Source: JBBRVW01 sp038246545 (lineage in GTDB: Bacteria > Actinomycetota > Actinomycetes > JACCUZ01). Taken from it: 64,000 nucleotides of DNA. The DNA lies in NCBI GenBank assembly GCA_038246545.1, contig JBBRVW010000028.1, forward strand, positions 1 through 64,000, given 5' to 3'. Numbering within the stretch: position 1 is the stretch's first letter; each line of letters starts with the position of its first letter. Shown here piece by piece: positions 26,285-36,000 of the stretch. The notes under the pieces are model-generated. The model saw only the letters and a list, made by a program, of their open reading frames with translations. It made no database searches and was not told where the DNA came from. Made by a program: the position numbers and the translations under genes.

Positions 26285-26992
26285 TCAGCTGGTGCGGACA
26301 CGGCGTGCCCCCTTCGTTGCGGGTGTCGATGGACGGGTGCCGGGGTCGGTGGCGACGCCGGCGTCGGTGCCGTAGTGGCGGGCGAACATGGTGACGAGGC
26401 CGGGCAGCGCCGCGGTGAACCGGCCGGTCGCGAGGGTGTCGCCCGGCGCGTTGGACATCTGCTGGCTGACGACCCCGGCGGTCAGCACGGTCCAGTCGCG
26501 AAGGACGTGGTCGACATCGGCGTCGGCGCGTACCAGCCCGCGCTGCTGCAGGTCCGCGAACCAGTCGTGGCTGCGCTGCACCAGCTCGACCGCCGGCGCG
26601 TAGGCCTCGGCCGACGGCGTGAAGCCGGGCACCGGCCGCCAGAACAGCAGCTGGGTGTAGGCCGGGTGCTCGATCGACCAGCCGACGAACGTCTCGGCGG
26701 TGCGCAGCAGCAGCTGGGCCAGGGAGCGCCCCTCGACGTCGGCGGACTCCGCGTCGAAGCGGCCCAGGATCATCCGTGCCCCGCGCTCGAACAGGGCGTC
26801 GTACAGCGCGTTCTTCGACGAGAAGTAGACGTAGAGCGACGGGGGGCGGATGCCCATCCGGCGGGCCACCTCGCCGACCGACAGCCCCGCGACGCCCTGC
26901 TCGGCCATGATCTCGGCCGCGTGGTCGAGGACCTCCTCCATCGTCTCCTGCCGGCGTCGCCGGCGGCGGTCCGGAACGGGTTCGGCGCTCAT
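26285..26992 (-). CDS. TetR-family transcriptional regulator
   Basis: A 235-aa protein from ATG 26992. The N-terminal helix-turn-helix is clear: ETMEEVLDHAAEIMAEQGVAGLSVGEVARRMGIRPPSLYVYFSSKNALYDAL. The C-terminal 150 residues are a ligand-binding helical domain of the type with PxxTQLLFWRPVPGF; the last 25 residues are a basic Pro/Thr-rich tail. An inverted repeat at 27001-27025 lies only 8 nt upstream of its start, the likely autoregulatory operator. It leads the MDMPI-like gene, which is the probable target. Ligand unknown. Confidence 0.88.
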   Translation of the reverse strand: MSAEPVPDRRRRRRQETMEEVLDHAAEIMAEQGVAGLSVGEVARRMGIRPPSLYVYFSSKNALYDALFERGARMILGRFDAESADVEGRSLAQLLLRTAETFVGWSIEHPAYTQLLFWRPVPGFTPSAEAYAPAVELVQRSHDWFADLQQRGLVRADADVDHVLRDWTVLTAGVVSQQMSNAPGDTLATGRFTAALPGLVTMFARHYGTDAGVATDPGTRPSTPATKGARRVRTS

Positions 26993-27000
26993 GCTGCGAG

Positions 27001-27025
27001 GATGTCCTCATGCCGTTAGGACGTC
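27001..27025. promoter_or_regulatory. candidate TetR operator
   Basis: GATGTCCT (27001-27008) and AGGACGTC (27018-27025) form an 8-bp inverted repeat with one mismatch and a 9-bp spacer, immediately upstream of the minus-strand TetR start at 26992. Size and position suit an autoregulatory site for a TetR dimer. It is about 65 nt from the -35 of the divergent toxin-antitoxin promoter, so it probably does not control that operon. Confidence 0.45.
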
Positions 27026-27090
27026 AAGAAGCAATTCGTCGAGATCGCGCCAGGTCTCACCGGCCGCGCCCGCCGACGGACCGGACCCTC

Positions 27091-27120
27091 TTGACCACGA
27101 CGGCGAGGATTAGTCATACT
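27091..27120 (+). promoter_or_regulatory. promoter of the toxin-antitoxin/recB operon
   Basis: TTGACC (27091-27096) and CATACT (27115-27120) are separated by 18 nt, and the ATG at 27128 begins 7 nt later. This spacing predicts a leaderless transcript starting at or next to that ATG. A short GTCA/TGAC symmetry (27113-27116 and 27123-27126) spans the -10 and could be an antitoxin site. It is the only evident promoter upstream of recB and recD. Confidence 0.5.
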
Positions 27121-27127
27121 TGTGACC

Positions 27128-27409
27128 ATGTCGACGCTGCCGCTGGCCGAGGTCAAGTCCCACCTCTCCGAGCTGGTCAGCCGGGTGGCCGGTCAGCACG
27201 AGCGGGTCACCGTCACGGTGCACGGACGCCCGTCGGCGGTGCTGCTGGCCGTCGAGGACCTGGAGTCGCTGGAGGAGACCATCGCGGTGCTGTCCGACGG
27301 CGACACCGTCCGGCAGCTCACGGACTCGCAGGCCGAGCTGGCTCGTGGTGAGGGCGAGACGGAGGAGCAGCTGACCGAGGCCATGCGAGGCCGACGGTCG
27401 CGGGTGTGA
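27128..27409 (+). CDS. Phd/YefM-type antitoxin
   Basis: A 93-aa protein. I place the start at ATG 27128 because the -10 lies 7 nt upstream; an in-frame GTG at 27122 would add two residues. STLPLAEVKSHLSELVSRVAGQHERVTVTVHGRPSAVLLAVEDLESLEET is the classic Phd/YefM DNA-binding fold (LAEVKxxLSELV, TxHGxPxAVLLxxxDxESL). The C-terminal 30 residues are acidic and charged, as in toxin-neutralising tails. Its TGA overlaps the toxin GTG (GTGA), so the pair is coupled. Confidence 0.9.
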   Translation: MSTLPLAEVKSHLSELVSRVAGQHERVTVTVHGRPSAVLLAVEDLESLEETIAVLSDGDTVRQLTDSQAELARGEGETEEQLTEAMRGRRSRV

Positions 27410-27684
27410 CGTCGGAGCACCGCTACCGGCTGGTCATCTCGCCGACCGCTCGCCGCCAGCTGGCCCAGGTCCTCCCCGAGGCAGTGGCATTCGCGGCGCA
27501 CGAGTTCATCGTCGGTCCACTGCTCGACAACCCGCAGCGAGTCGGCAAGCGCCTCCAGCCGCCGCTCGCCGACCGGCACAGCGCCCGACGCGGCACGTAC
27601 CGTGTCCTCTACCGCATCGACGAGGCGGAGCACTCCGTCACCGTCGTCGCGATCGCGCCCCGACCCGACGCGTACCGGAGCTGA
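27406..27684 (+). CDS. RelE/ParE-type toxin
   Basis: A 92-aa protein from GTG 27406, overlapping the antitoxin stop. The RelE/ParE fold is visible: YRLVISPTARRQLAQVLPEAVAFAAHEFI (beta-alpha-alpha), NPQRVGKRLQPPLADRHSARRGTYRVLYRID and the final strand HSVTVVAIAPRPDAYRS. The GxYRVLYRIDE segment with basic Arg residues is typical of RelE enzymes that cleave mRNA on the ribosome, although some relatives poison gyrase. Its stop is followed after 1 nt by the GTG of recB, so toxin and recombination nuclease appear to be made from one message. Confidence 0.88.
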   Translation: MTSEHRYRLVISPTARRQLAQVLPEAVAFAAHEFIVGPLLDNPQRVGKRLQPPLADRHSARRGTYRVLYRIDEAEHSVTVVAIAPRPDAYRS

Positions 27685-27685
27685 T

Positions 27686-30600
27686 GTGACCGACGCCCAG
27701 GTCGCCACGGACACCGCGCCGCAGCCGTTCGACCTGCTCGGGCCGCTGCCCGAGGGGACCACCGTGCTCGAGGCGAGCGCCGGCACCGGCAAGACCTTCA
27801 CCATCGCCAACCTGGTCGCGCGCTATGTCGCCGAGGGCGTCGCGACGATGGAGGAGCTGCTCGTCGTCAGCTTCAGCCGGGAGTCGACGCGCGAGCTGCG
27901 GGAGCGGGTGCGCGAGCGGCTGGTCTCGGCCCGCGACGGGCTGACCCGGCCGGGCACGATCCGCGACGACGACCGGGTGCTGCGGCTGCTCGCCGATGCC
28001 GACCCGCCCACCCTCGTCGTACGACGGCGCCGGCTCGAGGAGGCGCTCGCGGTCTTCGACGCCGCCACCGTCACCACCACCCACGGCTTCTGCCAGCAGG
28101 TGCTGCTCGCTCTCGGCACCGCCGGCGACCACGACACCGGCGCGGTGCTCGTGGAGAACATCGGCGACCTGGTGGCCGAGGTTGCCGACGACCTCTACCT
28201 GCGCAAGTGGGGCACACCGCTCGCCGGGCCACCCGACCTCACCCGGGCCGAGTTCCTTGCCCTCGCGATGGCCGCTGCCACCGACCCGGCCACCGACCTG
28301 CTGCCGGACCCCGGCACCGACGGGGTCCCCGGCCAGCGCGCGCGGATCGCGGCCGCCGTCCGCAGCGAGGTCGACCGCCGCAAGCGCCGCCAGCAGCTCG
28401 TTGACTACGACGACATGCTGATCCGGCTGGCCGGCACCCTCACCGACCCGGAGAACGGGCCGGTCGCGCGGGCCCGGCTGCGGGCGAGGTACCGGGTCGT
28501 GCTGGTCGACGAGTTCCAGGACACGGACCCGGTGCAGTGGACCATCCTGCGCGCGGCCTTCCACGGGCACCGCACCCTCGTGCTCATCGGCGACCCGAAG
28601 CAGGCCATCTACCGCTTCCGCGGCGCCGACGTGCACGCCTACCTCGCCGCCCGCGCGTCCGCATCGGTGGTGCGGACGCTGCCCACCAACCACCGCAGCG
28701 ACGCCGGCCTGCTCCACGGGCTGACCGCAGTGCTCGGCGGGGCGGCCCTCGGCGACCCCCGGATCCGCGTGCTGCCGGTCGGTGCGCAGCACACCGGCCG
28801 GCTGGTCGACGCCGCCGTACCCGTGCAGCTGCGAGTGGTGTCGCGCGACGGGCTGCCGGTGGCCCAGAACGGGACGGTCCGGACCGGACCGGCACGCGAC
28901 CTGGTGGCCGGCGACCTCGCCGACCGGGTCGTCGCGCTGCTCGACGGCAGCACCCTGCTGCACCCGCGCGACGGCGGCGAGCCCCGGGCGGTCGCCCCCG
29001 GCGACGTGGCCGTGCTGGTGCGCACCTACGTGCAGGCCGAGCTGGTGCAGGCGAGGCTGCGCGCGGCCGGCGTGCCGGTCGTGCTCACCGGCAAGACGTC
29101 GGTGTTCGCCACCCCGGCCGCCGCCGAGTGGCAGCTGCTGCTCGAGGCGCTGGAGCAGCCGCACCGCACGACCCGGGTCCGCCGGCTCGCGCTCACCTGC
29201 TTCGTCGGGCTGGACGCCGCCGGGCTGGACGCCCGCGGCGACGCGTTCGCCGACGACCTGGCGCTGCGGCTGCGCGTCTGGGGCGCGGTGCTCGCCGACC
29301 GAGGCGTGGCGGCGATGTTCGAGGCGGTGTCGCTCGACCAGCGGCTGCAGCCACGAATCCTCGGACAGGTCGGCGGCGAGCGGCTGCTGACCGACCTGCG
29401 GCACATCGCGCAGGTGCTGCACGAGGCCACCCTCGAGGGACAGCTCGGTCTCACGGCGCTGCTGGTCTGGCTACGACGCCGCCGCGAGGAGGCCCGCCGC
29501 GAGGGCGGCCAGGAGCGCAGCCGGCGGCTGGAGACCGACGCCGCCGCGGTGCAGGTCATCACCGTGCACACCAGCAAGGGCCTGGAGTTCCCCGTCGTCC
29601 TGGTGCCGTTCGCGTGGGACAACTGGATGCGCGACGACCCGGCGACGGCGGTGTTCCACGACGACCGCGACCGACGGGTCCGTGACGTCGGTGGCCCGGG
29701 CAGCCCCGGCTGGGCAGAGCACGTGGCGCGGCACCGGCAGGAGGAGATCGACGACGAGCTGCGGCTCACCTACGTCGCCCTGACCCGCGCCCAGTCGCAC
29801 CTCGTCGCGTGGTGGGCGCCGTCGTACAACACGCCGACCGCGCCGCTGCACCGGCTGCTGTTCCACGACGACCCCGGGACCGTCGCCCCGCAGAGCGTCA
29901 AGGTCCCGGACGACGCTGCGGCGCTCGCTGCTTTCCGGGCGCGGGCCGCGGACAGCGACGGCGGCCTCGGCGTCGAGGTCGTGCGGTCCCGGCAGCCGGC
30001 GGTCTGGTCGCCACCGGTCGCGCCGGCGCAGGCGTTGCAGCTCGCGGCGTTCACCCGAGACCTGGACACCGGCTGGCGGCGTACGTCCTACAGCGCGCTC
30101 ACCTCGACGGCGCACGAGCAGCGGCTCGGCAGCGAACCGGAGCTGGCGCAGAAGGACGACGAGGCCGACCTCGAGGAGGTGCCCGCAGCAACGACTGCTG
30201 CTGACGCCGCCCTGCGCGAGGTGGTGTCGGCGTGGGACGCGATCCCCGGCAGCGCGGCCTTCGGCACCCTGGTGCACAGCGTGCTCGAGCAGCTCGACGA
30301 CCCGGACGACGACACCGCACTCGCCGCCACGGTCGCCACCCACGTCACGCGGCTCGCCCCGGGACTCGACGTCGCTGCGCTGAGCACCGGGTTGCAGTCT
30401 GCGCTGGCCACCCCGCTCGGCGACCTCACCGACGGCGGCGCCCTGCGCGATGTCGCCGCCCGGGACCGGCTGCCCGAGCTCGACTTCGAGCTGCCGCTTG
30501 CCGGGGGCGACGACGCGACCGGCGACAGCACCGCGCAGGTCGTCCTCAAGGACCTCGTGCCGCTGTGGCGCGCACAGGTGCCGACGGGTCTGCTGTCGTC

Positions 30601-31042
30601 CTACGCCGATGCGCTGGCCGAGCTGCCCGACGTGCCGCTGCGCGGCTACCTCACCGGCAGCATCGACGCCGTGCTGCGCATCGGCACACCCGCGGCGCCG
30701 CGCTACGTCGTCGTCGACTACAAGACCAACCGGCTCGGCGGCTACGACGAGCCGCTGACGGCCTGGCACTACCGGCCGGCCGCGATGGAGACCGCGATGG
30801 TCGAGGCGCACTACCCGCTGCAGGCGCTGCTGTACGCCATGGCGCTGCACCGCTACCTGCGGTGGCGGCAGCCGGCGTACGACCCGGACGTGCACCTCGG
30901 CGGCTGCCTCTACCTGTTCCTGCGCGGCATGTCCGGGCCGGGCGTGGCCGACGCGAACGGCGCCGCGCCCGGGGTGTTCTCGTGGCGGCCGCCGACCGGG
31001 CTGGTGGTCGGGACCTCCGCGCTGCTGGCGGGCCGCGCATGA
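27686..31042 (+). CDS. recB: exodeoxyribonuclease V subunit beta (RecB)
   Basis: An 1118-aa protein from GTG 27686 with CCGGAG upstream; this start follows the toxin stop by 1 nt, and a start inside the toxin gene would add residues that do not look like RecB. UvrD-type helicase motifs: Walker A EASAGTGKTFTI, motif II LVDEFQDTDP, motif III GDPKQAIYRFRGAD, and late motifs VHTSKGLEFPVV and TYVALTRAQ. The C-terminal nuclease domain has GSIDAVLRI and VDYKTNRL, carrying the catalytic Asp and Lys. E. coli RecB is about 1180 aa. Acts with RecC and RecD in double-strand-break processing and foreign-DNA degradation. Overlaps recD by 4 nt. Confidence 0.95.
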   Translation: MTDAQVATDTAPQPFDLLGPLPEGTTVLEASAGTGKTFTIANLVARYVAEGVATMEELLVVSFSRESTRELRERVRERLVSARDGLTRPGTIRDDDRVLRLLADADPPTLVVRRRRLEEALAVFDAATVTTTHGFCQQVLLALGTAGDHDTGAVLVENIGDLVAEVADDLYLRKWGTPLAGPPDLTRAEFLALAMAAATDPATDLLPDPGTDGVPGQRARIAAAVRSEVDRRKRRQQLVDYDDMLIRLAGTLTDPENGPVARARLRARYRVVLVDEFQDTDPVQWTILRAAFHGHRTLVLIGDPKQAIYRFRGADVHAYLAARASASVVRTLPTNHRSDAGLLHGLTAVLGGAALGDPRIRVLPVGAQHTGRLVDAAVPVQLRVVSRDGLPVAQNGTVRTGPARDLVAGDLADRVVALLDGSTLLHPRDGGEPRAVAPGDVAVLVRTYVQAELVQARLRAAGVPVVLTGKTSVFATPAAAEWQLLLEALEQPHRTTRVRRLALTCFVGLDAAGLDARGDAFADDLALRLRVWGAVLADRGVAAMFEAVSLDQRLQPRILGQVGGERLLTDLRHIAQVLHEATLEGQLGLTALLVWLRRRREEARREGGQERSRRLETDAAAVQVITVHTSKGLEFPVVLVPFAWDNWMRDDPATAVFHDDRDRRVRDVGGPGSPGWAEHVARHRQEEIDDELRLTYVALTRAQSHLVAWWAPSYNTPTAPLHRLLFHDDPGTVAPQSVKVPDDAAALAAFRARAADSDGGLGVEVVRSRQPAVWSPPVAPAQALQLAAFTRDLDTGWRRTSYSALTSTAHEQRLGSEPELAQKDDEADLEEVPAATTAADAALREVVSAWDAIPGSAAFGTLVHSVLEQLDDPDDDTALAATVATHVTRLAPGLDVAALSTGLQSALATPLGDLTDGGALRDVAARDRLPELDFELPLAGGDDATGDSTAQVVLKDLVPLWRAQVPTGLLSSYADALAELPDVPLRGYLTGSIDAVLRIGTPAAPRYVVVDYKTNRLGGYDEPLTAWHYRPAAMETAMVEAHYPLQALLYAMALHRYLRWRQPAYDPDVHLGGCLYLFLRGMSGPGVADANGAAPGVFSWRPPTGLVVGTSALLAGRA

Positions 31043-32904
31043 CCACGACGCCTGCTTCGACGGCCCCTGGTTCGACGACCCCTGCTTCGACGTCCCCTGG
31101 TTCGACAAGGTCGTACGACGCGACGCTGGCGCTGTGCGCGACCGGGCTGCTCGCGGCGTTCAACCAGGCCGGGATCCTCACCGCGGCCGACGCGCACGTG
31201 GCGCGCCGGCTCGGCCGGCTCGGTGGCGAGACCGACGAGGCGGTGCTGCTCGCGGCGGCACTGGTGGTGCGCTCGACACGGCACGGGTCGGTGGTGCTCG
31301 ACCTCGCCACCGCCGAGGCGACCACCAGCCCCGACGTCGACGAGGAGGCCGGCGCCGTCGCGGTGGCCGACGCGCCGCTGGCCTGGCCGGCCGACTGGGT
31401 CACGCGGGTGGCGGCCAGCCCGCTGGTCGGCGGCGGCGACGACCGCCCTGGCGGCCCGCTGCGACTGCAGGGCAGCCGGCTGTGGCTGGTGCGCTACTGG
31501 GACCAGGAGCAGCAGGTCGCGACCGAGCTGCTCGACCGGTCGGGTGCGGAGCCGGGAGACCTCGACCCGGCCGTGCTCGCGGCCGGGCTGGACCGGCTCT
31601 TCGGCGCCGCGGACGGCGACCAGCAGCAGGCCGCCCGGACCTGCGCGCAGTCGTGGGTGAGCGTGCTGGCCGGCGGCCCCGGCACCGGCAAGACGACCAC
31701 GGTCAGCAGGCTGCTGGCATTGCTGCGCGAGCAGCACCCCGAGTGGCGGATCGCACTCGCCGCGCCGACCGGCAAGGCCGCCGCACGGCTGGAGGAGGCG
31801 GTGCGGTCGTCGTCCGCGCTGCTGCCGGCCGAGGACCAGCAGCGGCTGGGCGAGCTGTCCGCGACGACGCTGCACCGGCTGCTCGGCTGGCGGCCGGAGG
31901 CGCGCAGCCGGTTCCGGCACGACCGCACCAACCGGCTGCCCGTCGAGGTGGTCGTGGTCGACGAGGCCTCGATGGTGTCGCTGACGATGATGGCCCGGCT
32001 GCTCGAGGCGTTGCGGCCGTCGACCCGGTTGGTCCTGGTCGGCGACCCCGACCAGCTCGCGTCGGTCGAGGCGGGCGCGGTGCTCGGCGACCTGGTCGAC
32101 GCGCGGTCCGGGGTCGCGGTCGCGGCCCTGGCGACCAACCGGCGGTTCCCCGCGACCAGCGGTATCGCCCTGCTGGCCGCGGCGGTGCAGGACGGTCGCG
32201 GCTCCGACGCGCTCGACGTCCTGCGGTCCGGGGACACCCCCGAGGTCGAGCTCGTCGAGGTGGCCGACGACGCACCGCTGGCGGCCGACCAGCTCGACGG
32301 CGTACGCGCCGACGTCGTCGTCAACGGCGCCGCACTGCTCGGCGCCGCCGCGCGCGGCGACGCGGCCGCCGCTCTGGACGCGCTGGACCGGCACCGGCTG
32401 CTCTGTGCGCACCGCCGTGGACCGCGCGGCGTGCAGCACTGGGGCGCGCTGGCCGCCCGGTGGATCGCCGACGAGCACCCGGTCGTCCCGCGCGCCGACG
32501 GCAGGTACGCGGGTGAGCCGTTGCTCGTGACGGCGAACGACTACGAGATCAACCTCTACAACGGCGACACCGGCGTGGTGGTCGACGACGGCGAGGGCGG
32601 GCTGGTCGCGGTCTTCGGCCGGGGCGGCTCCCCGATCCCGGTGCCGCTGGTACGGCTCGGCGCGGTGCGACCGCTGCACGCCATGACGGTGCACCGCAGC
32701 CAGGGCAGCCAGTTCGCGCGGATCACCGTGCTGCTGCCGGGGGCCGGTGCACCGCTGGGCACCCGGGAGACGCTCTACACTGCGGTGACCCGCGCGACCT
32801 CGCACGTGCGGGTGATCGGCTCGGCCGAGGCGCTCGTCGAGGCCGTCGGCCGCCCCGCCGCCCGCGCGACCGGGCTCGGGGAGCGCCTGAGCCGCGGCCG
32901 GTGA
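31039..32904 (+). CDS. recD: exodeoxyribonuclease V subunit alpha (RecD)
   Basis: A 621-aa protein from ATG 31039, overlapping the recB stop (ATGA). The first 22 residues are a Pro/Ser/Thr repeat encoded by a 30-bp tandem duplication, then the normal N-terminal domain begins. SF1B helicase motifs: Walker A LAGGPGTGKTTTV, motif Ia APTGKAAARL, motif II VDEASMVSL, motif III LVGDPDQLASVEAGAVL, motif V AMTVHRSQGSQF and motif VI YTAVTRATSHVRVIG. This is the 5'-3' helicase of RecBCD; E. coli RecD is 608 aa. Co-translated with RecB. No gene follows on this strand for 4 kb. Confidence 0.95.
   Translation: MTTTPASTAPGSTTPASTSPGSTRSYDATLALCATGLLAAFNQAGILTAADAHVARRLGRLGGETDEAVLLAAALVVRSTRHGSVVLDLATAEATTSPDVDEEAGAVAVADAPLAWPADWVTRVAASPLVGGGDDRPGGPLRLQGSRLWLVRYWDQEQQVATELLDRSGAEPGDLDPAVLAAGLDRLFGAADGDQQQAARTCAQSWVSVLAGGPGTGKTTTVSRLLALLREQHPEWRIALAAPTGKAAARLEEAVRSSSALLPAEDQQRLGELSATTLHRLLGWRPEARSRFRHDRTNRLPVEVVVVDEASMVSLTMMARLLEALRPSTRLVLVGDPDQLASVEAGAVLGDLVDARSGVAVAALATNRRFPATSGIALLAAAVQDGRGSDALDVLRSGDTPEVELVEVADDAPLAADQLDGVRADVVVNGAALLGAAARGDAAAALDALDRHRLLCAHRRGPRGVQHWGALAARWIADEHPVVPRADGRYAGEPLLVTANDYEINLYNGDTGVVVDDGEGGLVAVFGRGGSPIPVPLVRLGAVRPLHAMTVHRSQGSQFARITVLLPGAGAPLGTRETLYTAVTRATSHVRVIGSAEALVEAVGRPAARATGLGERLSRGR
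31051..31110 (+). repeat. 30-bp tandem duplication inside the recD 5' end
   Basis: Units 31051-31080 and 31081-31110 agree at 26 of 30 positions. They encode two copies of a PAST-x-PGST peptide near the RecD N-terminus. Each unit is itself a pair of 15-bp halves containing CTTCGAC or GTTCGAC. Recent slippage duplication is likely; the extra peptide is before the folded domain and probably harmless. Confidence 0.8.
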
Positions 32905-32925
32905 CGGCCAGCGGCCAGCACCCAG

Positions 32926-32974
32926 GATCCACACTCGATCGGCGCGGAAAGAGCAGGTGAATCCGGTGTGGATC
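32926..32974. terminator. inverted repeat between convergent recD and SNF2 genes
   Basis: GATCCACAC (32926-32934) and GTGTGGATC (32966-32974) form a perfect 9-bp inverted repeat with a 31-nt loop, in the 115-nt gap between the ends of recD and the SNF2 gene. Position suits a bidirectional terminator, but the loop is long and there is no T-run, so this is tentative. Confidence 0.35.
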
Positions 32975-33019
32975 ACTGGATGAGGTGGTCAGGGCACGGG
33001 TCACCTGGCCGGCGCGAGC

Positions 33020-36000
33020 TCAGCCGAGCAACCCGCGGATGTCCTGCACCGACAGCGCTGCGGACAGCGCTCCCCCGTCGTCCATCACCCGGGAGAAGAG
33101 CTCCTGCTTGCGGGCCTTGAGCGCCATCACCTTCTCCTCGATGGTCCCGGCAGAGGCCAGCCGGTAGACCATCACCGGCTTGTCCTGGCCGATCCGGTGG
33201 GTGCGGTCCACGGCCTGTGCCTCGACGGCGGGGTTCCACCACGGGTCGAGGATGAAGCAGTAGTCGGCGGCCGTCAGGTTGAGCCCCACTCCCCCGGCCT
33301 TGAGGCTGATCAGGAACACCGGTGCCGAGCCGGCGGTCCATGCGGCGATCTTCTCGGTGCGCTTGCGCGTGCTGCCGTCGAGGTAGCCGTAGGAGATGCC
33401 TTCGGAGTCCAGCCGGGCCCGGACGAGAGCGAGGAACCCGGTGAACTGGCTGAAGACCAGCGCCCGGTGGCCCTCGTCGGCGACCTCGGTGAGCTGCTCG
33501 AGGAAGGCATCGATCTTGCTGGCCCGCACCCCGGCGTAGGCCGGGTCGACCAGCTCCGGGGCCAGGCTCAGCTGGCGCAGCAGGGTCAGCGACCGGAAGA
33601 TCTCGAACCGGTTCTTGTCCAGGTCGGCCAGCAGCCCCAGGACCTTCTGCCGCTCGCGCTGGAGGTGGGTCTGGTAGATCTTCTGGTGCCTGGGGTTGAG
33701 CACGACGTCGAGCACCTGCTCCTGCTTGGGCGGCAGGTCGGCGACCACCTGATCCTTGGTGCGGCGCAGCATCAGCGGCCGGATCCGGCGCCGCAGGGTC
33801 GCCAGCAGGTCGGCGGACTCGCCGCGCTCGATGGGACGTCGGTAGTCCTCGGTGAACCGCTCCGGGCTCGGGAAGAGCCCGGGTGCGACGATCGACAGCA
33901 GGGACCACAGGTCCATGAGGCTGTTCTCCAGCGGCGTGCCGGTGATCGCCAGCTTGAACGGGGCCGGCAGCCGGCGGGCGCACTGGTAGGTCTTCGCCTG
34001 GTGGTTCTTGACGAACTGCGCCTCGTCGAGCAGCAGCGCGGCCCACGGCAGCCCCTGGTAGGCCTCGGCGTCGATTCGGAACAGGGCGTACGACGTCACC
34101 ACCAGGTCGGCACCGGCAACGTCCTCGGCCAGCGGGGTGCCGCGCCGGGTTACGGTCTCGGTCACCACGCAGACCTTCAGGCCGGGCGCGAAGCGGCGGG
34201 CCTCGGCCGCCCAGTTGCCGACGACGCTGGTCGGCGCCACCACCAGGAACGGTCCCGGGAGCGGGCCGGCCTCGCGGGCGTGGCAGATCAGCGCCAGCGC
34301 CTGCACGGTCTTGCCCAGCCCCATGTCGTCGGCCAGCACACCGCCGAGACGATGCTGCCAGAGAAAGGCCAGCCAGCGGAAGCCGTCGAGCTGGTAGGGC
34401 CGCAGCTGCGCCACGAAACCGGCCGGCACCGCGGGCGGCGCGACGCTGCTCAGGTCGAGCAGCCCCTGCACCGCCTCGGCCCACCGGGCGCTCTGGGTCT
34501 CGACCACCCCGAGCGCGCACAGCTCCTCCCACAGCCCGGCCTGGAAGACGCTGACCCGCAAGCCGTCGGAGGTGCGGTCCTGCAGCCGGCGGGCCTGCTC
34601 GATCAGGTCGCGCAGACGCACCAGCTCGGGCTGGTCGAGCGAGAGGTAGCGGCCGCTTCCCAGCACCAGGTGGGCGCGCGCGTCGGCCAGGGCGCGGAAG
34701 AGCTCGTCGAAGGGCACCTGCTCGCCGTCGACGGAGACCGCGACCCCCAGGTCGAACCAGTCCGACTCGCCGGGCCGGGCCTCGGTCGACAGACTGATCA
34801 CCGGCGCCGACTCGGCCGGGCGGAAGTCGGGCCGCTCTCCCACGACGGCGACCGCCAGGCGCGGCTCGCCGTCCAGCCGCGGCAGGTCGTCGCGGGTGAA
34901 GGTGACGGCGTCCATGCCCACGAGACGCGCCCCCGGGCGCATCAGCCGGCGGGTGCCCGGGTCGAGCTCGTCGAGCAGCTGCCGCTCCGCCGCCCGGTCC
35001 CGCCAGACCCCGTCGTCGACCGGGTGGTCACCGTTGAACCCGTCGCCGTCGAACCCGTCGCCGTCGAACCCGTCGCCGTCGAACCCGCCGCCGTCGAACC
35101 CGTCGCGGTCAGCGTCGTCGAACCCGTCGGCGGCGAACCCGCCCGTCACCGGGACGCCGTCGTAGCTCAGCTGCCAGTCCAGCTCGACCACGTGCTCCGG
35201 ACCGAACGTGACGGTGACGGCGAGCTCGGGGCGGGGCACCTCGGGCAGCTCGACCGAGCCGTCCGAGGACACCACGGTGACGGCCTGACGCAGCGGCGGG
35301 TAGTAGCGGGTCAGGAAGCGCGGCAGCTCTCCCGCGGGGATCTCCAGGGCACCGCGTCGGCGCAGCAGACGGTCCAGCGCCTCGTCCGGGCGGGGTTCGA
35401 GGCGAGCGAGCACCAGGCCAGGCGGCGCGCCCGGCCGGGCGCCGGACCTGCCGGCGAGCACGTCGGCCGTCTCCGGGTCGGCGACCGAGACCCCGTGCGC
35501 GGGCTCGCCGACGAGGTGCGCACGGTGGATCTCGACGGTGTGGTCGCCTGCACGCAGCACCGGGCGCAGCGCCGCCACCGACCGGTCGCCCGCCTCTGGG
35601 TCGTCGGCGCGCAGGTCGAGCTCCAGCGCCACCGCGGGAGCCAGGACGACCGGGCCCGCCTCGCCCCGGGTCGGCACCAGCTCGAGGCCGACCTCCCGCG
35701 CCTGCTCCAGCAGCGACCACACGATCGGGCCCAGCTCGTCGAGGTGGACGGCAGGCTCGGCGTAGCCGGCGAACTGGCCGTAGGAGTGGACCTGGTGGGC
35801 GGCCAGGAGCGCCCGCAGCACCTCGCGCTGGGCGCGGGACGCCCCGGTCGGGCGGGCGCCGTAGGCGTAGGAGGGGTGGCCGTACTGCACGTTCCGCCAG
35901 GAGACACCACTGCGCACCCAGCCGCCCAGCCGGCCGGGCTGCACCGGCCGCAGCCGGAGCCGCCCTGACCCGACCGGCTCGACCTGCAGGGCCAGCCCGG

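Noticed and set aside
27602..27688. RecB start inside the toxin gene (ATG-like upstream in frame)
   Set aside because: Residues encoded there are Ser/Thr/Arg shadow of the toxin; GTG 27686 gives the family-like N-terminus directly after the toxin stop.
35026..35100. Tandem 15-bp units as a CRISPR-like array
   Set aside because: No spacers, unit length a multiple of three and in frame within a coding gene.
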